A DNA stretch of 64,000 nt from Mycobacterium sp. URHD0025 (GCF_000426065.1 NZ_KE384491.1:522280-586279), one strand, 5' to 3'. Positions 24,923-33,890 are shown, counted from the stretch's first letter. The notes: generated by a model from the letters alone, not told the origin. Program-made: numbers and translations.

Positions 24923-26419
24923 ATGACGAACGCCGCCGAGTGGAAGGAAACGCTCGAGGACCTCGCTCGACGGCGTGAGCAGGCGTTCGGCATGGGTGGT
25001 CCCGAACGGCTGGCCAAGCACCACGCCAAGGGCAAACTCGATGCCCGAGCCCGCATCGCACGACTGCTCGACCCCGACACCTTCCAGGAGTTCGGCACCT
25101 TGGCCGGCGGTGACATTGCAGCCGATGGCCTCATCGCCGGTTCAGGCCGGATCGACGGCACGCCGGTGATGGTGGGTGCGGAGGATTTCACCACGCTGGC
25201 CGGCAGCATCGGGCCCGGCGGCAACGCCAAACGGTACCGGCTCGCCGAGTTGGCGCTGCGCAACAAGATTCCGCTGGTGATGCTGTTGGAGGGGGCGGGT
25301 TTTCGCCCCAGCGGTGAGCACTATGGGCGTACGCCCACCGACCTCATCGCTCAGGCCAAGTGCTCGGGGAAGGTCCCGACGGTCTCGGCGGTGCTCGGCC
25401 CGTCGGCCGGGCACGGCGCTCTGGTGGCTCCGGTGTGCGATTTCACGATCATGAGCGATCAGGGAGCCATCTTCACCGCCGGACCTCCGGTGGTGAAAGA
25501 GTCCACGGGAGAAAACATCTCGAAAGAGGACCTCGGCGGACCGAACGTCGCCCTGGCGAGCGGCGTGATCCACAACCACGCCGACGACGACGAGACGGTC
25601 ATCGACGACATCCGCCGCTACCTGTCCTACTTCCCGTCGAGCGCCTGGTCGTATCCGCCGACCCGGCTCGCCGACGACACGGCTGACCCCCGACCGACCC
25701 CCGAACTCCTCGACATCATCTCGCGCGACAATCGGCAGATCTACGACATGCGCGCGGTGCTCGACGAAATCTTCGACCGTCCCGACTGGTTCGAGGTGCA
25801 ACCCAAGTTCGGCCGCGCCATCATCTGCGCGCTGGCCCATCTCGGCGGCTATCCGGTTGCGGTGGTGGCCAATCAACCGCAGGTGATGGCGGGCTCGATC
25901 GACGCCGACGCCGCGGACAAGGCCGCCCACTTCATCTCGGTGGCCGACGCCTTCCACCTGCCGATCGTGTTTCTCGCCGACAACCCTGGCATGCTGCCGG
26001 GCAGTCAGTCCGAGCGCAGCGGCGTACTGCGAAGCGGAGCACGGATGTTCGCCGCGCAGACTGCGGCGACGACGCTGAAGCTGCACGTCACACTGCGCAA
26101 GGCGTTCGGTTTCGGCTCGATGGTGATGTCCCTCTTGGGTTTCGACGATCAGGTGGCCACCTTCGCCTATCCCGGCGCGACGATGGGCGCGATGGGTGCG
26201 GCCGCCATGAGCGCGGCCACCCATGCCGGTGAGGACTACACCGAAGTGCTCAAGAGAATGGAACTGGAGGCGTCCTTCCGGTCGGCCGGTCACCTCGGCT
26301 TCGATGAGCTCATCTCTCCCGAGGAAACCCGCAACGCGCTGCTGGTCACCCTTCAACACGGCATCTTCAGCCGCCAAGCGGTGGCCGAGCCGGTGTCCCG
26401 CAGCCTGATCATGCCGTGA
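24923..26419 (+). CDS. Acyl-CoA carboxylase carboxyltransferase (AccD/MmdA family)
   Basis: 498-residue two-domain crotonase-fold carboxyltransferase. N-half has KGKLDARARIARLLDPDTF, LLEGAGFRPSGEHYG and GPSAGHGALVAP. C-half has IICALAHLGGYPVAVVANQP, FLADNPGMLPGSQSE and FGSMVMSLLGFDDQVATFAY. It moves a carboxyl group between carboxybiotin and an acyl-CoA. No biotin carboxylase or biotin-carrier gene is in the window, so partners must be elsewhere, or it acts in the decarboxylating direction. ATG 24923 follows GGGAGAGA. It ends at a convergent hairpin. Confidence 0.87.
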   Translation: MTNAAEWKETLEDLARRREQAFGMGGPERLAKHHAKGKLDARARIARLLDPDTFQEFGTLAGGDIAADGLIAGSGRIDGTPVMVGAEDFTTLAGSIGPGGNAKRYRLAELALRNKIPLVMLLEGAGFRPSGEHYGRTPTDLIAQAKCSGKVPTVSAVLGPSAGHGALVAPVCDFTIMSDQGAIFTAGPPVVKESTGENISKEDLGGPNVALASGVIHNHADDDETVIDDIRRYLSYFPSSAWSYPPTRLADDTADPRPTPELLDIISRDNRQIYDMRAVLDEIFDRPDWFEVQPKFGRAIICALAHLGGYPVAVVANQPQVMAGSIDADAADKAAHFISVADAFHLPIVFLADNPGMLPGSQSERSGVLRSGARMFAAQTAATTLKLHVTLRKAFGFGSMVMSLLGFDDQVATFAYPGATMGAMGAAAMSAATHAGEDYTEVLKRMELEASFRSAGHLGFDELISPEETRNALLVTLQHGIFSRQAVAEPVSRSLIMP

Positions 26420-26430
26420 ACTTCTCCGGC

Positions 26431-26486
26431 GAGCAGACATAAAACTGCCCACTTTCGGTGCCTAATAGGCAGTTTCACGTCTGCTC
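26431..26486. repeat. Dispersed intergenic hairpin, family 1 (copy c)
   Basis: Left arm 26431-26449 (GAGCAGACATAAAACTGCC) and right arm 26468-26486 (GGCAGTTTCACGTCTGCTC) pair with two mismatches. It lies between the convergent carboxyltransferase and rox genes and overlaps the last codons of rox. Confidence 0.75.
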
Positions 26487-27938
26487 GCGAGGAGAGCCGA
26501 ACCACTTCTCGAGGTGGGCGACCAGGTCGGCCGGATCGTCCCCCACCCAGGCCACATGCCCGTCGGGCCGCAGCAACACCGCGGGCACGTCCAGCTCTTC
26601 GCTCGTATCGACGACGTGGTCGACGCGATCCTCCCAGCCGTGCACCGAGAGGCGCGCGGTCTGGTCGAGCAGCATCGCGCGCCCGGCGTGCATCAGCTCG
26701 TAGAGGCGGCCGCGCCTGAGTCGGATATCCCGTAACCGGCGACCGAGCATCTCGTGACCTTCACCGAAGTCGTAACGGATGGCGATCGCGATGATCTTCT
26801 CCGTCAGATGCCTGCTCACGCCGGGGAAGTCCATCAATTCCGCCACCAGTCGACGCGCCGCCTGAGCCCCGGGTTCCAGGGACATCAGTTCCATCTGTGC
26901 CCGCGTGTTGTCCAGCACGTCGGCGGCCACGGGTCGGCGTTCGGTGTCGTAGCTGTCCAGCAGCCCGTCCGGTGCCCACCCGGCCACTTCGGCGGCCAGT
27001 TTCCAGCCCAGGTTGAAGGCATCCTGAACACCGAGATTGAGTCCCTGTCCACCCGTCGGCGGATGCACATGCGCGGCATCGCCGGCCAGCAACACCCGCC
27101 CACTGCGGTAGCGTTCGGCCAGCCGCGTGCCGTCTCCGAATCGCGACAGCCAACGCGCGGAATGCACACCCAAGTCGGTGCCCGCGGTGAGCACCAACTG
27201 GCGCTTGAACTCGTCCAATGTCGGTGCCGTGGCGCGGTCCTCGGCCACTCCGTCGGCCGGAACGATCACCCGGTACACGCCGTCGCCCAGCGGCATCGCC
27301 CCGAATCGCAGTTGCCTCTTGCGGACTTCGGCCATCACGGCATCGAGCGTTTCCGGGGGCACGTCCAGTTCGACCTCACCCAACAACGTTTCGACCGTCG
27401 CAGGCTCTCCGGGAAAGCCGATACCCATCGCCTTGCGCACCGTGCTACGTCCGCCGTCGCAGCCGACGAGATAGCGCGCTCGCACCCGGGATCCGCCGGC
27501 GGGAGGCTTGCCGAGCGACCCTTTACCCGCCAGTTCGACGGTGACGCCGTCGCCGTCCTGGCTCACTCCGGTCACCTCGCATCCGCGACGGATCTCGGCA
27601 CCGAGTTCGGCGGCACGCTCGGTCAGCAGACGTTCGGTGATCGTCTGCGGTATCCCGAGGACATACGCGTGCGCGGTGTCGAGGCCGTCGGGCTGAGGCT
27701 TGGCGATACCGGCGAAGAACCCTCCGACCGGGTGTTTCTGCCCGTGTTCGAGGAACCGGGGCAGCAGGCCGCGCTGGTCCATCACTTCGATGCTGCGCGC
27801 GTGCAGCCCCAGCCCGCGGACCACCTTCGACGGCTCGTCGTCCTTCTCCAGCACCAGCACGCCCACACCGTGCAGTCGTAGTTCGGCGGCGAGCATCGCC
27901 CCGGTCGGTCCTGCGCCGGCAATGATGACGTCGATCAT
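26475..27938 (-). CDS. rox: Rifampicin monooxygenase (FAD-dependent, class A)
   Basis: 487-residue flavoprotein monooxygenase closely resembling Nocardia farcinica Rox. The N terminus MIDVIIAGAGPTGAMLAAEL is the GxGxxG FAD loop, followed by GLHARSIEVMDQRGLLPRFL. The DG motif is VGCDGGRSTVRKAMG. The GD motif is LLAGDAAHVHPPTGGQGLNL, followed by QDAFNLGWKLAAE. Rox oxidises rifamycins, linearising and inactivating them. A palindrome resembling the rifamycin-associated element lies 52 bp upstream, which independently supports the call. AGGGGGA precedes ATG 27938. A general aromatic hydroxylase is the alternative. Confidence 0.85.
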   Translation of the reverse strand: MIDVIIAGAGPTGAMLAAELRLHGVGVLVLEKDDEPSKVVRGLGLHARSIEVMDQRGLLPRFLEHGQKHPVGGFFAGIAKPQPDGLDTAHAYVLGIPQTITERLLTERAAELGAEIRRGCEVTGVSQDGDGVTVELAGKGSLGKPPAGGSRVRARYLVGCDGGRSTVRKAMGIGFPGEPATVETLLGEVELDVPPETLDAVMAEVRKRQLRFGAMPLGDGVYRVIVPADGVAEDRATAPTLDEFKRQLVLTAGTDLGVHSARWLSRFGDGTRLAERYRSGRVLLAGDAAHVHPPTGGQGLNLGVQDAFNLGWKLAAEVAGWAPDGLLDSYDTERRPVAADVLDNTRAQMELMSLEPGAQAARRLVAELMDFPGVSRHLTEKIIAIAIRYDFGEGHEMLGRRLRDIRLRRGRLYELMHAGRAMLLDQTARLSVHGWEDRVDHVVDTSEELDVPAVLLRPDGHVAWVGDDPADLVAHLEKWFGSPREQT

Positions 27939-27990
27939 GAATCCCCCTGTTCCCGCAGCTCAGCACTGCGGGAGGAGATTCTGCATCACC

Positions 27991-28017
27991 CCCGGGGTCT
28001 TGCCGCAAGCCCCCGGG
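27991..28017. promoter_or_regulatory. Rifamycin-associated-element-like palindrome upstream of rox
   Basis: On the minus strand GGGGCTTGCGGCAAGACCCC forms the core of a palindrome that extends by CCC/GGG flanks to 27 bp with one mismatch (plus-strand arms CCCGGGG, then CTTGC, centre C, GCAAG, CCCCGGG). The rifamycin-associated element is a known inverted repeat of this type before rifamycin-inactivating genes. A possible -10, CATATAG, lies just upstream on the minus strand. Confidence 0.75.
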
Positions 28018-28065
28018 TGGGCTATATGTTGGAAGTGGCAGGAAGCGGTCGACGCTCCTGCTTTT

Positions 28066-29130
28066 CTATTTCCCGGAACCCGCCGACTCCGAGGTGGCCC
28101 GGTATTCGGTGACGATCGGCTCAAGCTCGTCGGGTGTTGCCCCGTGCATGATCACCGCGTCGGCGCCGTAGTCGAACTCTTTGCGGATACGGTCCACGCA
28201 CTGCTGTGCCGTTCCGGTGGCCGACGGTTCCAGCCACTCGTCGGGAATGAGCGTCGCGATGTGCTCGATCTGCTCGGCACTGGCCTTGTGGTCGATACCC
28301 CCCGGAATTGAGGTGACGACGGAGTCCTCCCGGAATCGTTGCAGCACAGCCGGATCCCAGTTGTTGGTGCTCACCAGAAGGTCCCCGTAGCCCTGCAGGT
28401 AGGTGGCGAGCCGGGCCACGGTCTTCTTGAGCCGTAATTCCTCGGGTAGGTGATCGCCGACGGTGGCAAAGCAGGACCACACCCGCACGCTGTCGGGATC
28501 GCGGCCCGCCTGTTCGGCGGCGTCCTTGACGGTCTTTACGGCGCGTTGCAGCGTTTCCGGCGTGAAGTAGGTGTGCAGGATGACGTCGTCGAACTCCCGG
28601 CCGCCCAGGGCCAGCGTCTGTGGGCCGAAGGCCACGATCGCCAGGCGGATGTCCTCGTTGAAATCAGGATCCAGGAACAGCACCTGGTACTTGCCCATCG
28701 GACCGTTATGGTTGAAGATCACCTCGCCGTGCCAGAGTTTGCGCATCACCTGCGCGAAATCCTCCATCTGCGCCGTGGTCACCGCCGGCACCCCGAAGGC
28801 GTTGTACATGGCGGCGATGCCACGCCCGATGCCGAGGGTGAACCGGCCTCGCGACAACCGGTGCATCGTGGTGGCCCACGACCCGGTGATCAGCGGATGG
28901 CGCGTGTTGTGATTGGTTGCCGCCGTGGCGATCTGCATGCGATCGGTCACCGCGCAGGCGGCGCCGACGAGCGAGGACGCCTCCTTGACGTTCCACCGTT
29001 CGGAGATGAAGGCAGTGCCGAACCCGAGTTCCTCCCCGCGCCGTGCCTCGTCCATCAGCGTGGCCGGGCCTTCGCCGCCCGCACCGGCCAAGAGGTAGTA
29101 GCCAAGTTCATCGAGGACCGATTTGTTCAC
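28066..29130 (-). CDS. LLM-class flavin/F420-dependent oxidoreductase
   Basis: 354-residue LLM barrel protein. Recognisable regions are GFGTAFISERWNVKEASSLV, ATAATNHNTRHPLITGSW and LSRGRFTLGIGRGIAAMYNA. GTG 29130 is preferred because its GTGA overlaps the stop of the preceding SnoaL-like gene; a TTG six bases earlier is possible. It is the third gene of an APH-SnoaL-LLM unit and carries no shared-regulon operator of its own. Confidence 0.85.
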   Translation of the reverse strand: MNKSVLDELGYYLLAGAGGEGPATLMDEARRGEELGFGTAFISERWNVKEASSLVGAACAVTDRMQIATAATNHNTRHPLITGSWATTMHRLSRGRFTLGIGRGIAAMYNAFGVPAVTTAQMEDFAQVMRKLWHGEVIFNHNGPMGKYQVLFLDPDFNEDIRLAIVAFGPQTLALGGREFDDVILHTYFTPETLQRAVKTVKDAAEQAGRDPDSVRVWSCFATVGDHLPEELRLKKTVARLATYLQGYGDLLVSTNNWDPAVLQRFREDSVVTSIPGGIDHKASAEQIEHIATLIPDEWLEPSATGTAQQCVDRIRKEFDYGADAVIMHGATPDELEPIVTEYRATSESAGSGK

Positions 29131-29498
29131 GCCCAAACTCCTTGCTTATAACCACAATTCCAGACTTCCGTGATCCGGCCATCGACCACACGGAAGATCT
29201 CCATACTGCTGATCGTCAAGGCGTGGCCATCGGTGGAGGTCATCGGTGACTCATACACGATCGCCACGTGCTCGCCGTCGTCACCGGCGACGACCAGATT
29301 CAGGTCGAACCGGATCGTCTCGAACATCGCCCAGTGGTCGATCACCCGGTTGACCGCCTCCTCATGGGTGAGCACCGCCACCTCGCCCACATCGTGGCGG
29401 GTGACGGTGTCCCCCAACAGCTCATCGGCGAGGGCGAAGTCCCTCTCGTTCCAGACCACCCAGTTGTACTGTTCGACCACTTCGCGCGCTGTCCTCAT
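29127..29498 (-). CDS. SnoaL-like / NTF2-fold protein
   Basis: 123-residue protein of the SnoaL-like polyketide-cyclase/NTF2 fold: REVVEQYNWVVWNERDFALA, then HEEAVNRVIDHWAMFETIRF and SSMEIFRVVDGRITEVWN. Such proteins act as isomerases, cyclases or hydrolases in catabolic clusters; no specific reaction can be given. GGAGGAG precedes ATG 29498, and the ATGA overlaps the stop of the upstream APH-like gene, so the three genes are tightly coupled. Confidence 0.78.
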   Translation of the reverse strand: MRTAREVVEQYNWVVWNERDFALADELLGDTVTRHDVGEVAVLTHEEAVNRVIDHWAMFETIRFDLNLVVAGDDGEHVAIVYESPMTSTDGHALTISSMEIFRVVDGRITEVWNCGYKQGVWA

Positions 29499-30541
29499 GA
29501 AAACTCCTCCAACGCGTCGATATCGTCGATGGCCGCGACGGCGCGGTCGATGAGCGTCAGGCACAGTTGTCGCGACCGTTCGGGTGCCACATCCCACGTC
29601 AGCAGGGCGACCACCGGCATGTACAGCAGCAGGGCGGTCGCGAAACGGTAATGCCGCCAGGCCTCGTCGAACGCGTATCCACCGACCTGGTTGACGTAGG
29701 CGCGCAGCAACTCCTCGTCGCGGCCATGGCGCACCTCGGTGGGCAGACCCTGGCTGACCAGGTAGGCGATGTCGGCCGCACCCGCGCCGCGGACCGTCAA
29801 CTGGAAGTCCACCACTTTCAACGCCCCGCCCCTGAAGAACATGTTGTCGGCCCGGATATCGCCGTGCAGCAACATGTTCCGCTGCGAGAGTGCTGCAAGC
29901 GCGGCGGGCGCCAGATCGGCGAACCGCTCGGCGAAAACCGCAACCTCCGGCGGAACCGTTTGCTCGGTGTGGTCTCGGTAGAGCTCCCATCCCGGTGCGA
30001 AGGCCGGCAGGAACAGGTCTCGCGTCAAGGCGCTGTCGATGCTCGGAAACTTCTGCAGGACACTGCCATCAACGCCTGCCGACCATGTGTGCAAGCCGGC
30101 CAACTGTTCGATACACAGCTGAGCACGTTCGAGCGACAACCCGGCCAGATGGTCGGCGTTCTCCCAATCCCGCAGATCCTCGAGCACCAGGATGAAATCG
30201 GCTCCGGACATCCGCGCAACGTGACAGCGCGGGGTGGCGATGGGCGCATCCGACGCGACGCACCGGTAGAAGTCCAGCTCACGCTGGTATCCGCCGAGCA
30301 TCTCCATCCCGCCGCGAGCCAAAGACTCAGCGGGTAGCTTGACGATCAAAGTCTCTGGCACATCATCGGATCCGCTCAGATGAATGCGGTACAACGCCGC
30401 GGAAAAGCCGGTGTCCTCCGCGATCCGTTTGGGCCGCACCGCGGTTACCTGCGTGGCCAGCGCCTCGGACAGCCAGGATGGGGTGACACCGTCGATGCTT
30501 GTGGGCACCGCCCCGGAGACGGGCACCGTGATCGGTGTCAT
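29495..30541 (-). CDS. APH/EcKinase-like phosphotransferase
   Basis: 348-residue kinase-fold protein. The nucleotide-binding lobe has TLIVKLPAES, the catalytic loop is LLHGDIRADNMFF, and the metal-binding loop is VVDFQLTVRGAGAADIAYLV. It belongs to the ecdysteroid-kinase-like/DUF1679 side of the APH superfamily, whose members phosphorylate hydroxylated lipophilic compounds. That is suggestive in this context but not proof. GGAGG precedes ATG 30541. First gene of a three-gene unit divergent from a TetR gene. Confidence 0.8.
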   Translation of the reverse strand: MTPITVPVSGAVPTSIDGVTPSWLSEALATQVTAVRPKRIAEDTGFSAALYRIHLSGSDDVPETLIVKLPAESLARGGMEMLGGYQRELDFYRCVASDAPIATPRCHVARMSGADFILVLEDLRDWENADHLAGLSLERAQLCIEQLAGLHTWSAGVDGSVLQKFPSIDSALTRDLFLPAFAPGWELYRDHTEQTVPPEVAVFAERFADLAPAALAALSQRNMLLHGDIRADNMFFRGGALKVVDFQLTVRGAGAADIAYLVSQGLPTEVRHGRDEELLRAYVNQVGGYAFDEAWRHYRFATALLLYMPVVALLTWDVAPERSRQLCLTLIDRAVAAIDDIDALEEFS

Positions 30542-30573
30542 CCATAACCTCCGCCGCAGAAATTTGACACTGA

Positions 30574-30590
30574 ACAACTAAGTTAGTTGT
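30574..30590. promoter_or_regulatory. Operator of the local TetR (17-bp perfect palindrome)
   Basis: ACAACTAA-G-TTAGTTGT is a perfect inverted repeat centred in the 69-bp gap between the divergent APH-like (30541) and TetR (30611) genes. It is distinct from the TTACnGTAA-type sites, so this module is likely controlled separately. Confidence 0.7.
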
Positions 30591-30610
30591 CGACCGTCTA
30601 ATATGCAAGG

Positions 30611-31219
30611 GTGCCTTCCCCAGCCCATGGCCTGACCCAGCCGGAACGCGTCGAGCTGTCCTCGCGCAGGCTGTTGCAGGCCGCCGCGGAACTCATCGTC
30701 GAAAAGGGTTGGGAAGCAACGACAGCCGCTGAAATCGGCCGGCGGGCCGGGTACAGCCGGGCCATGGTGCACGCCCGCTACGGCAGTAAGGACGCGATCC
30801 TCGACGCCTTCCAGAATGTGTACGTCGCGCGTCTCAATCCCGATCCCCAACCCGGCGCCACCGGACTACAGCAGGTGTTGGCGCATTTCGACCGGGTGCG
30901 GGAGATCCACGCCGAGGATGCCTCGGTGACGCGGGCGATGTTCGTGTCGGCGTTCGAGGCCGTCAAGACCACGTCTCCGCTGCGCGACGGCGTCCGCGCG
31001 CAATTGGCCGGGGCCGCAGTCAAAATCGAGGCGGGGCTGCAGGCGGGTATCGCTGACGCCTCCCTGCGGGCCGACATCGATGTCGACATGGCAATGCGGG
31101 ACATCACCGGATCGATCTTCGGGATCGCATTCCAGTGGGTGGTGCTGCCCGAGGACCACGATCTCGATCATGAGATCGCCTGTGTCACAGCCAGGATCAT
31201 CTCAACCTACGGCAGCTAA
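30611..31219 (+). CDS. TetR/AcrR family regulator of the APH-SnoaL-LLM unit
   Basis: 202-residue regulator. The DNA-binding domain is GWEATTAAEIGRRAGYSRAM followed by VHARYGSKDAILDAF. GTG 30611 is almost leaderless relative to the palindrome at 30574-30590, consistent with autorepression. The C-terminal domain gives no ligand clue. Its 3' end overlaps the convergent hydrolase gene by 18 bp. Confidence 0.88.
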   Translation: MPSPAHGLTQPERVELSSRRLLQAAAELIVEKGWEATTAAEIGRRAGYSRAMVHARYGSKDAILDAFQNVYVARLNPDPQPGATGLQQVLAHFDRVREIHAEDASVTRAMFVSAFEAVKTTSPLRDGVRAQLAGAAVKIEAGLQAGIADASLRADIDVDMAMRDITGSIFGIAFQWVVLPEDHDLDHEIACVTARIISTYGS

Positions 31220-32281
31220 GAACTGTTCGGTCGCCTTCTGCACCGCGCCCGAGAACAGATGCCCGACGTGGCTGCCGTCGTGCCAGTGCAGTTCACCGCC
31301 CCACCGTTCATGCAGGGCCAGCGCCGAGGCCCGCATCGCCATCCGATCGTGCCATGCCCCCACGATCAGCCGGTGCTCGGCCAGTGGCAGCGTGGCAAGC
31401 GGATCGATCACCGAGGTCAGCGCCGTGACGATGCCGGACTGCAACTCGGCACCGGCCGCCTGCCCAGCCGATCCCCAGCGTCCGAGATGAAGCCCGATCA
31501 TGGTGTTGAGCCCGAGAATGGGCGTGTACACCGCGACCGCGGAAACACGCGCGTCGAGATGCGAAACAAGAGCCGCCACAGCGCTGCCCAGCGACAGCCC
31601 GGCCACGGCGATCGACGATGCCCGCGGTTCGAGCCAGCCGATCAGCGCCCGCACCTCCGACACCGCCCGCATCGTGCCCGCCACATTGGCCAGCGGATCG
31701 CGGGCTGGATACTCGGGCCAGGAATTTCGCCGTGGCCCATGGCCCGGTTGCACCGGCAAGGCCACGTTGAAGCCCATGTCCCGCAAGCGTCGGACTCGCG
31801 CGACCAGCAGGTCCATCGGATCACCCTGTCCCGCCCCATGGATCCAGATGAGCCACGGCCGCGTCTCGTCGCCACAGCGGTACAGCCTCACTCTGGCCAT
31901 GGCCACACCGCCGTGACCATCCGTGAGCACCGACGCAGGCAGCGCGGGTTCGTGATCGAACACCAGCTCCTCGAACGTCAGCGCGCCGAACCGGCGTGGT
32001 CGGATGTGTTTGACCTGCAGAGCGTCCGGGCAGATGTGCGCACTGTCGACATCTAGTGCGGCGAGTTCGGAGGCGGCGTCTCGGTAGTCGCCCACGGCAC
32101 GCGGCAACTGTGGAGGCGGACCGGTCAGGGTCATCCCGGTCACCACCAGCTCGTCGAGCGTCACCTCGCCGAGTTGACGGAGCCCGGTCACGCTGAACGG
32201 ATTCCAGTCACCGCGCAGCGCACCCACCGAGCGGGGCACCACACCCCCGAGTTCCCAGGCGATCCGTGCTGCCCTATGCAA
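31202..32281 (-). CDS. Alpha/beta hydrolase with N-terminal extension
   Basis: About 359 residues. The alpha/beta-hydrolase core begins near residue 120 with PWLIWIHGAGQGDPMDLL. It has the nucleophile elbow AVAGLSLGSAVAAL (G-L-S-L-G), and the C-terminal histidine is in HWHDGSHVGHLF. The N-terminal third (TGMTLTGPPPQLPRAVGDYR) has no recognised domain. It is probably an esterase or C-C hydrolase; an ester made by the neighbouring Baeyer-Villiger-type enzyme would be a logical substrate. The TTG 32281 start overlaps that gene by 8 bp and is tentative. Confidence 0.72.
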   Translation of the reverse strand: MHRAARIAWELGGVVPRSVGALRGDWNPFSVTGLRQLGEVTLDELVVTGMTLTGPPPQLPRAVGDYRDAASELAALDVDSAHICPDALQVKHIRPRRFGALTFEELVFDHEPALPASVLTDGHGGVAMARVRLYRCGDETRPWLIWIHGAGQGDPMDLLVARVRRLRDMGFNVALPVQPGHGPRRNSWPEYPARDPLANVAGTMRAVSEVRALIGWLEPRASSIAVAGLSLGSAVAALVSHLDARVSAVAVYTPILGLNTMIGLHLGRWGSAGQAAGAELQSGIVTALTSVIDPLATLPLAEHRLIVGAWHDRMAMRASALALHERWGGELHWHDGSHVGHLFSGAVQKATEQFLAAVG

Positions 32282-33890
32282 CGGTGAATCCCGTATAGCC
32301 GTCGCGCGCGATCTCGTCACAGCGGCGACGGTACTCGGGGATCCCCGCGGTGTATCCGAGGTACATCCGCTTCTTGCCGGGCACGTTGCCGCCGTTGTAC
32401 CAGGAATTGCAGCTCGGGTGCACCAGCACCGTGGGCGCCACCAACGACGTGGTGTGCTCGACCCACTCAGCCTGTGCCTGCGTCGTCGCTTCGATGGTCC
32501 GGTATCCGCCGGCCCGCAGATAGGCGATGCAGTCCGCGATCCACTCCACATGTTGTTCCAGAGCGGCCACGAAGTTCGTTGCTGCCGAAGGACTTCCCGG
32601 TCCCTGAATCGTGAACAAGTTGGGGAAGCCCGCCACGGCCAGGCCCAGGTACGACAGCGCACCCTGTTTCGCCCAGTACTCCCCCAGCACCACCCCGTCG
32701 CGGCCACGCACGTCGATTCGGCTCAGGGCTCCGGTCATGGCATCGAACCCGGTGGCGTAGATGATCACGTCGAGCTCGAAATCGCCCTGCTCGGTCGAGA
32801 TTCCGCTTGCGGTCACCTCCCGGATGGCTCCCCGACGCAGGTCGACGAGGGTGACGTTGTCCCGGTTGTACGTCTCGTAATAGCCCTGATCGATGATCGG
32901 TCGCTTGCAGGCGAACGGGTGGCTCGGTACCAGGGCCGCCGCCGTCTGCGGGTCGGTGACGATACGAGCGACGGCCCGGCCGTACAGGTCGGTGGCCATC
33001 CGGTTGGCGTCGATGTCGAAGAAGACGTCTCCCCAGTTGAGCGCACCCATCACGCCGTGTTCCTCGACAGCGCGTTGTTTCGCCTCTGGCGTCGCCGTCT
33101 TCACCGGTGGCCGCGCGAGCATCTCCAGCAACACCGAGAATGCGCTGAGCCGCGCCGCGCCCACCGGATGCTCACGTTGTGCGGCACGAATCTGTGCGTA
33201 GTCGGCCTTCAGGCGATCCAGCTCGCCGGGTTCGAACGGCCGCACCTGCCAGGGCAGTGTGAACGCGGGTGAGCGTTGAAACACCGTCAGCTGCTCGGCC
33301 TGCTCGGCCACCACCGGGATCAGTTGGACACCGGTGGAGCCGGTGCCGATCACACCGACGCGCTTGCCCGTGAGGTCGACGCCGTCGCGCGGCCAGCGGC
33401 TGGTGAACACCGATGTACCGGTGAATCGACTGGCCCCCGGAATATCGGGTTCCACAGGGACCGAAAGGATTCCGGTGGCCGCCACCACGAACGGCGTGTG
33501 CAGGATCTGACCGTCGGCCGTGGTGACGCACCATTCAGAGGTGGCCTCGTCGAACCTCATCGCCACGACCTCGGTACCGAAAGCGATATCGCGGCGCAGG
33601 TCGAGCCGGTCGGCGACGAAGTTCAGGTAGGCCTCGATCTCCGGCTGGGCCGGCATGGTCTCCGTCCAGACCCACTCCTGCTGGATCTCGTCGCTGAAGC
33701 TGTAGGAGTATTCGATGCTCTCGATGTCGCAGCGCGCGCCCGGATAACGATTGACCAGCCAGGTGCCGCCGACGGCATCGGCCTTTTCCAGAACGCGTAC
33801 CCGCAAGCCGGATTCCCGGAGGCGGTGCAAGGCATACAATCCGGAGAATCCGGCCCCGACGACGATGGCGTCGAAATCCGGCGTACTCAC
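32274..33890 (-). CDS. FAD-dependent Baeyer-Villiger-type monooxygenase
   Basis: 538-residue flavoprotein with two Rossmann motifs: VVGAGFSGLYALHRL (FAD) and VGVIGTGSTGVQLIP (NADPH). The BVMO landmarks GGTWLVNRYPGARCD and ATGFDAMTG are present. However, the fingerprint FxGxxxHxxxW reads FTGTSVFTSRW, with Phe at the His position. Members insert oxygen next to ketones of cyclic or long-chain substrates. ATGA at the start overlaps the upstream epimerase gene; the hydrolase follows with overlap. Operator D drives the unit. Confidence 0.88.
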   Translation of the reverse strand: MSTPDFDAIVVGAGFSGLYALHRLRESGLRVRVLEKADAVGGTWLVNRYPGARCDIESIEYSYSFSDEIQQEWVWTETMPAQPEIEAYLNFVADRLDLRRDIAFGTEVVAMRFDEATSEWCVTTADGQILHTPFVVAATGILSVPVEPDIPGASRFTGTSVFTSRWPRDGVDLTGKRVGVIGTGSTGVQLIPVVAEQAEQLTVFQRSPAFTLPWQVRPFEPGELDRLKADYAQIRAAQREHPVGAARLSAFSVLLEMLARPPVKTATPEAKQRAVEEHGVMGALNWGDVFFDIDANRMATDLYGRAVARIVTDPQTAAALVPSHPFACKRPIIDQGYYETYNRDNVTLVDLRRGAIREVTASGISTEQGDFELDVIIYATGFDAMTGALSRIDVRGRDGVVLGEYWAKQGALSYLGLAVAGFPNLFTIQGPGSPSAATNFVAALEQHVEWIADCIAYLRAGGYRTIEATTQAQAEWVEHTTSLVAPTVLVHPSCNSWYNGGNVPGKKRMYLGYTAGIPEYRRRCDEIARDGYTGFTVA

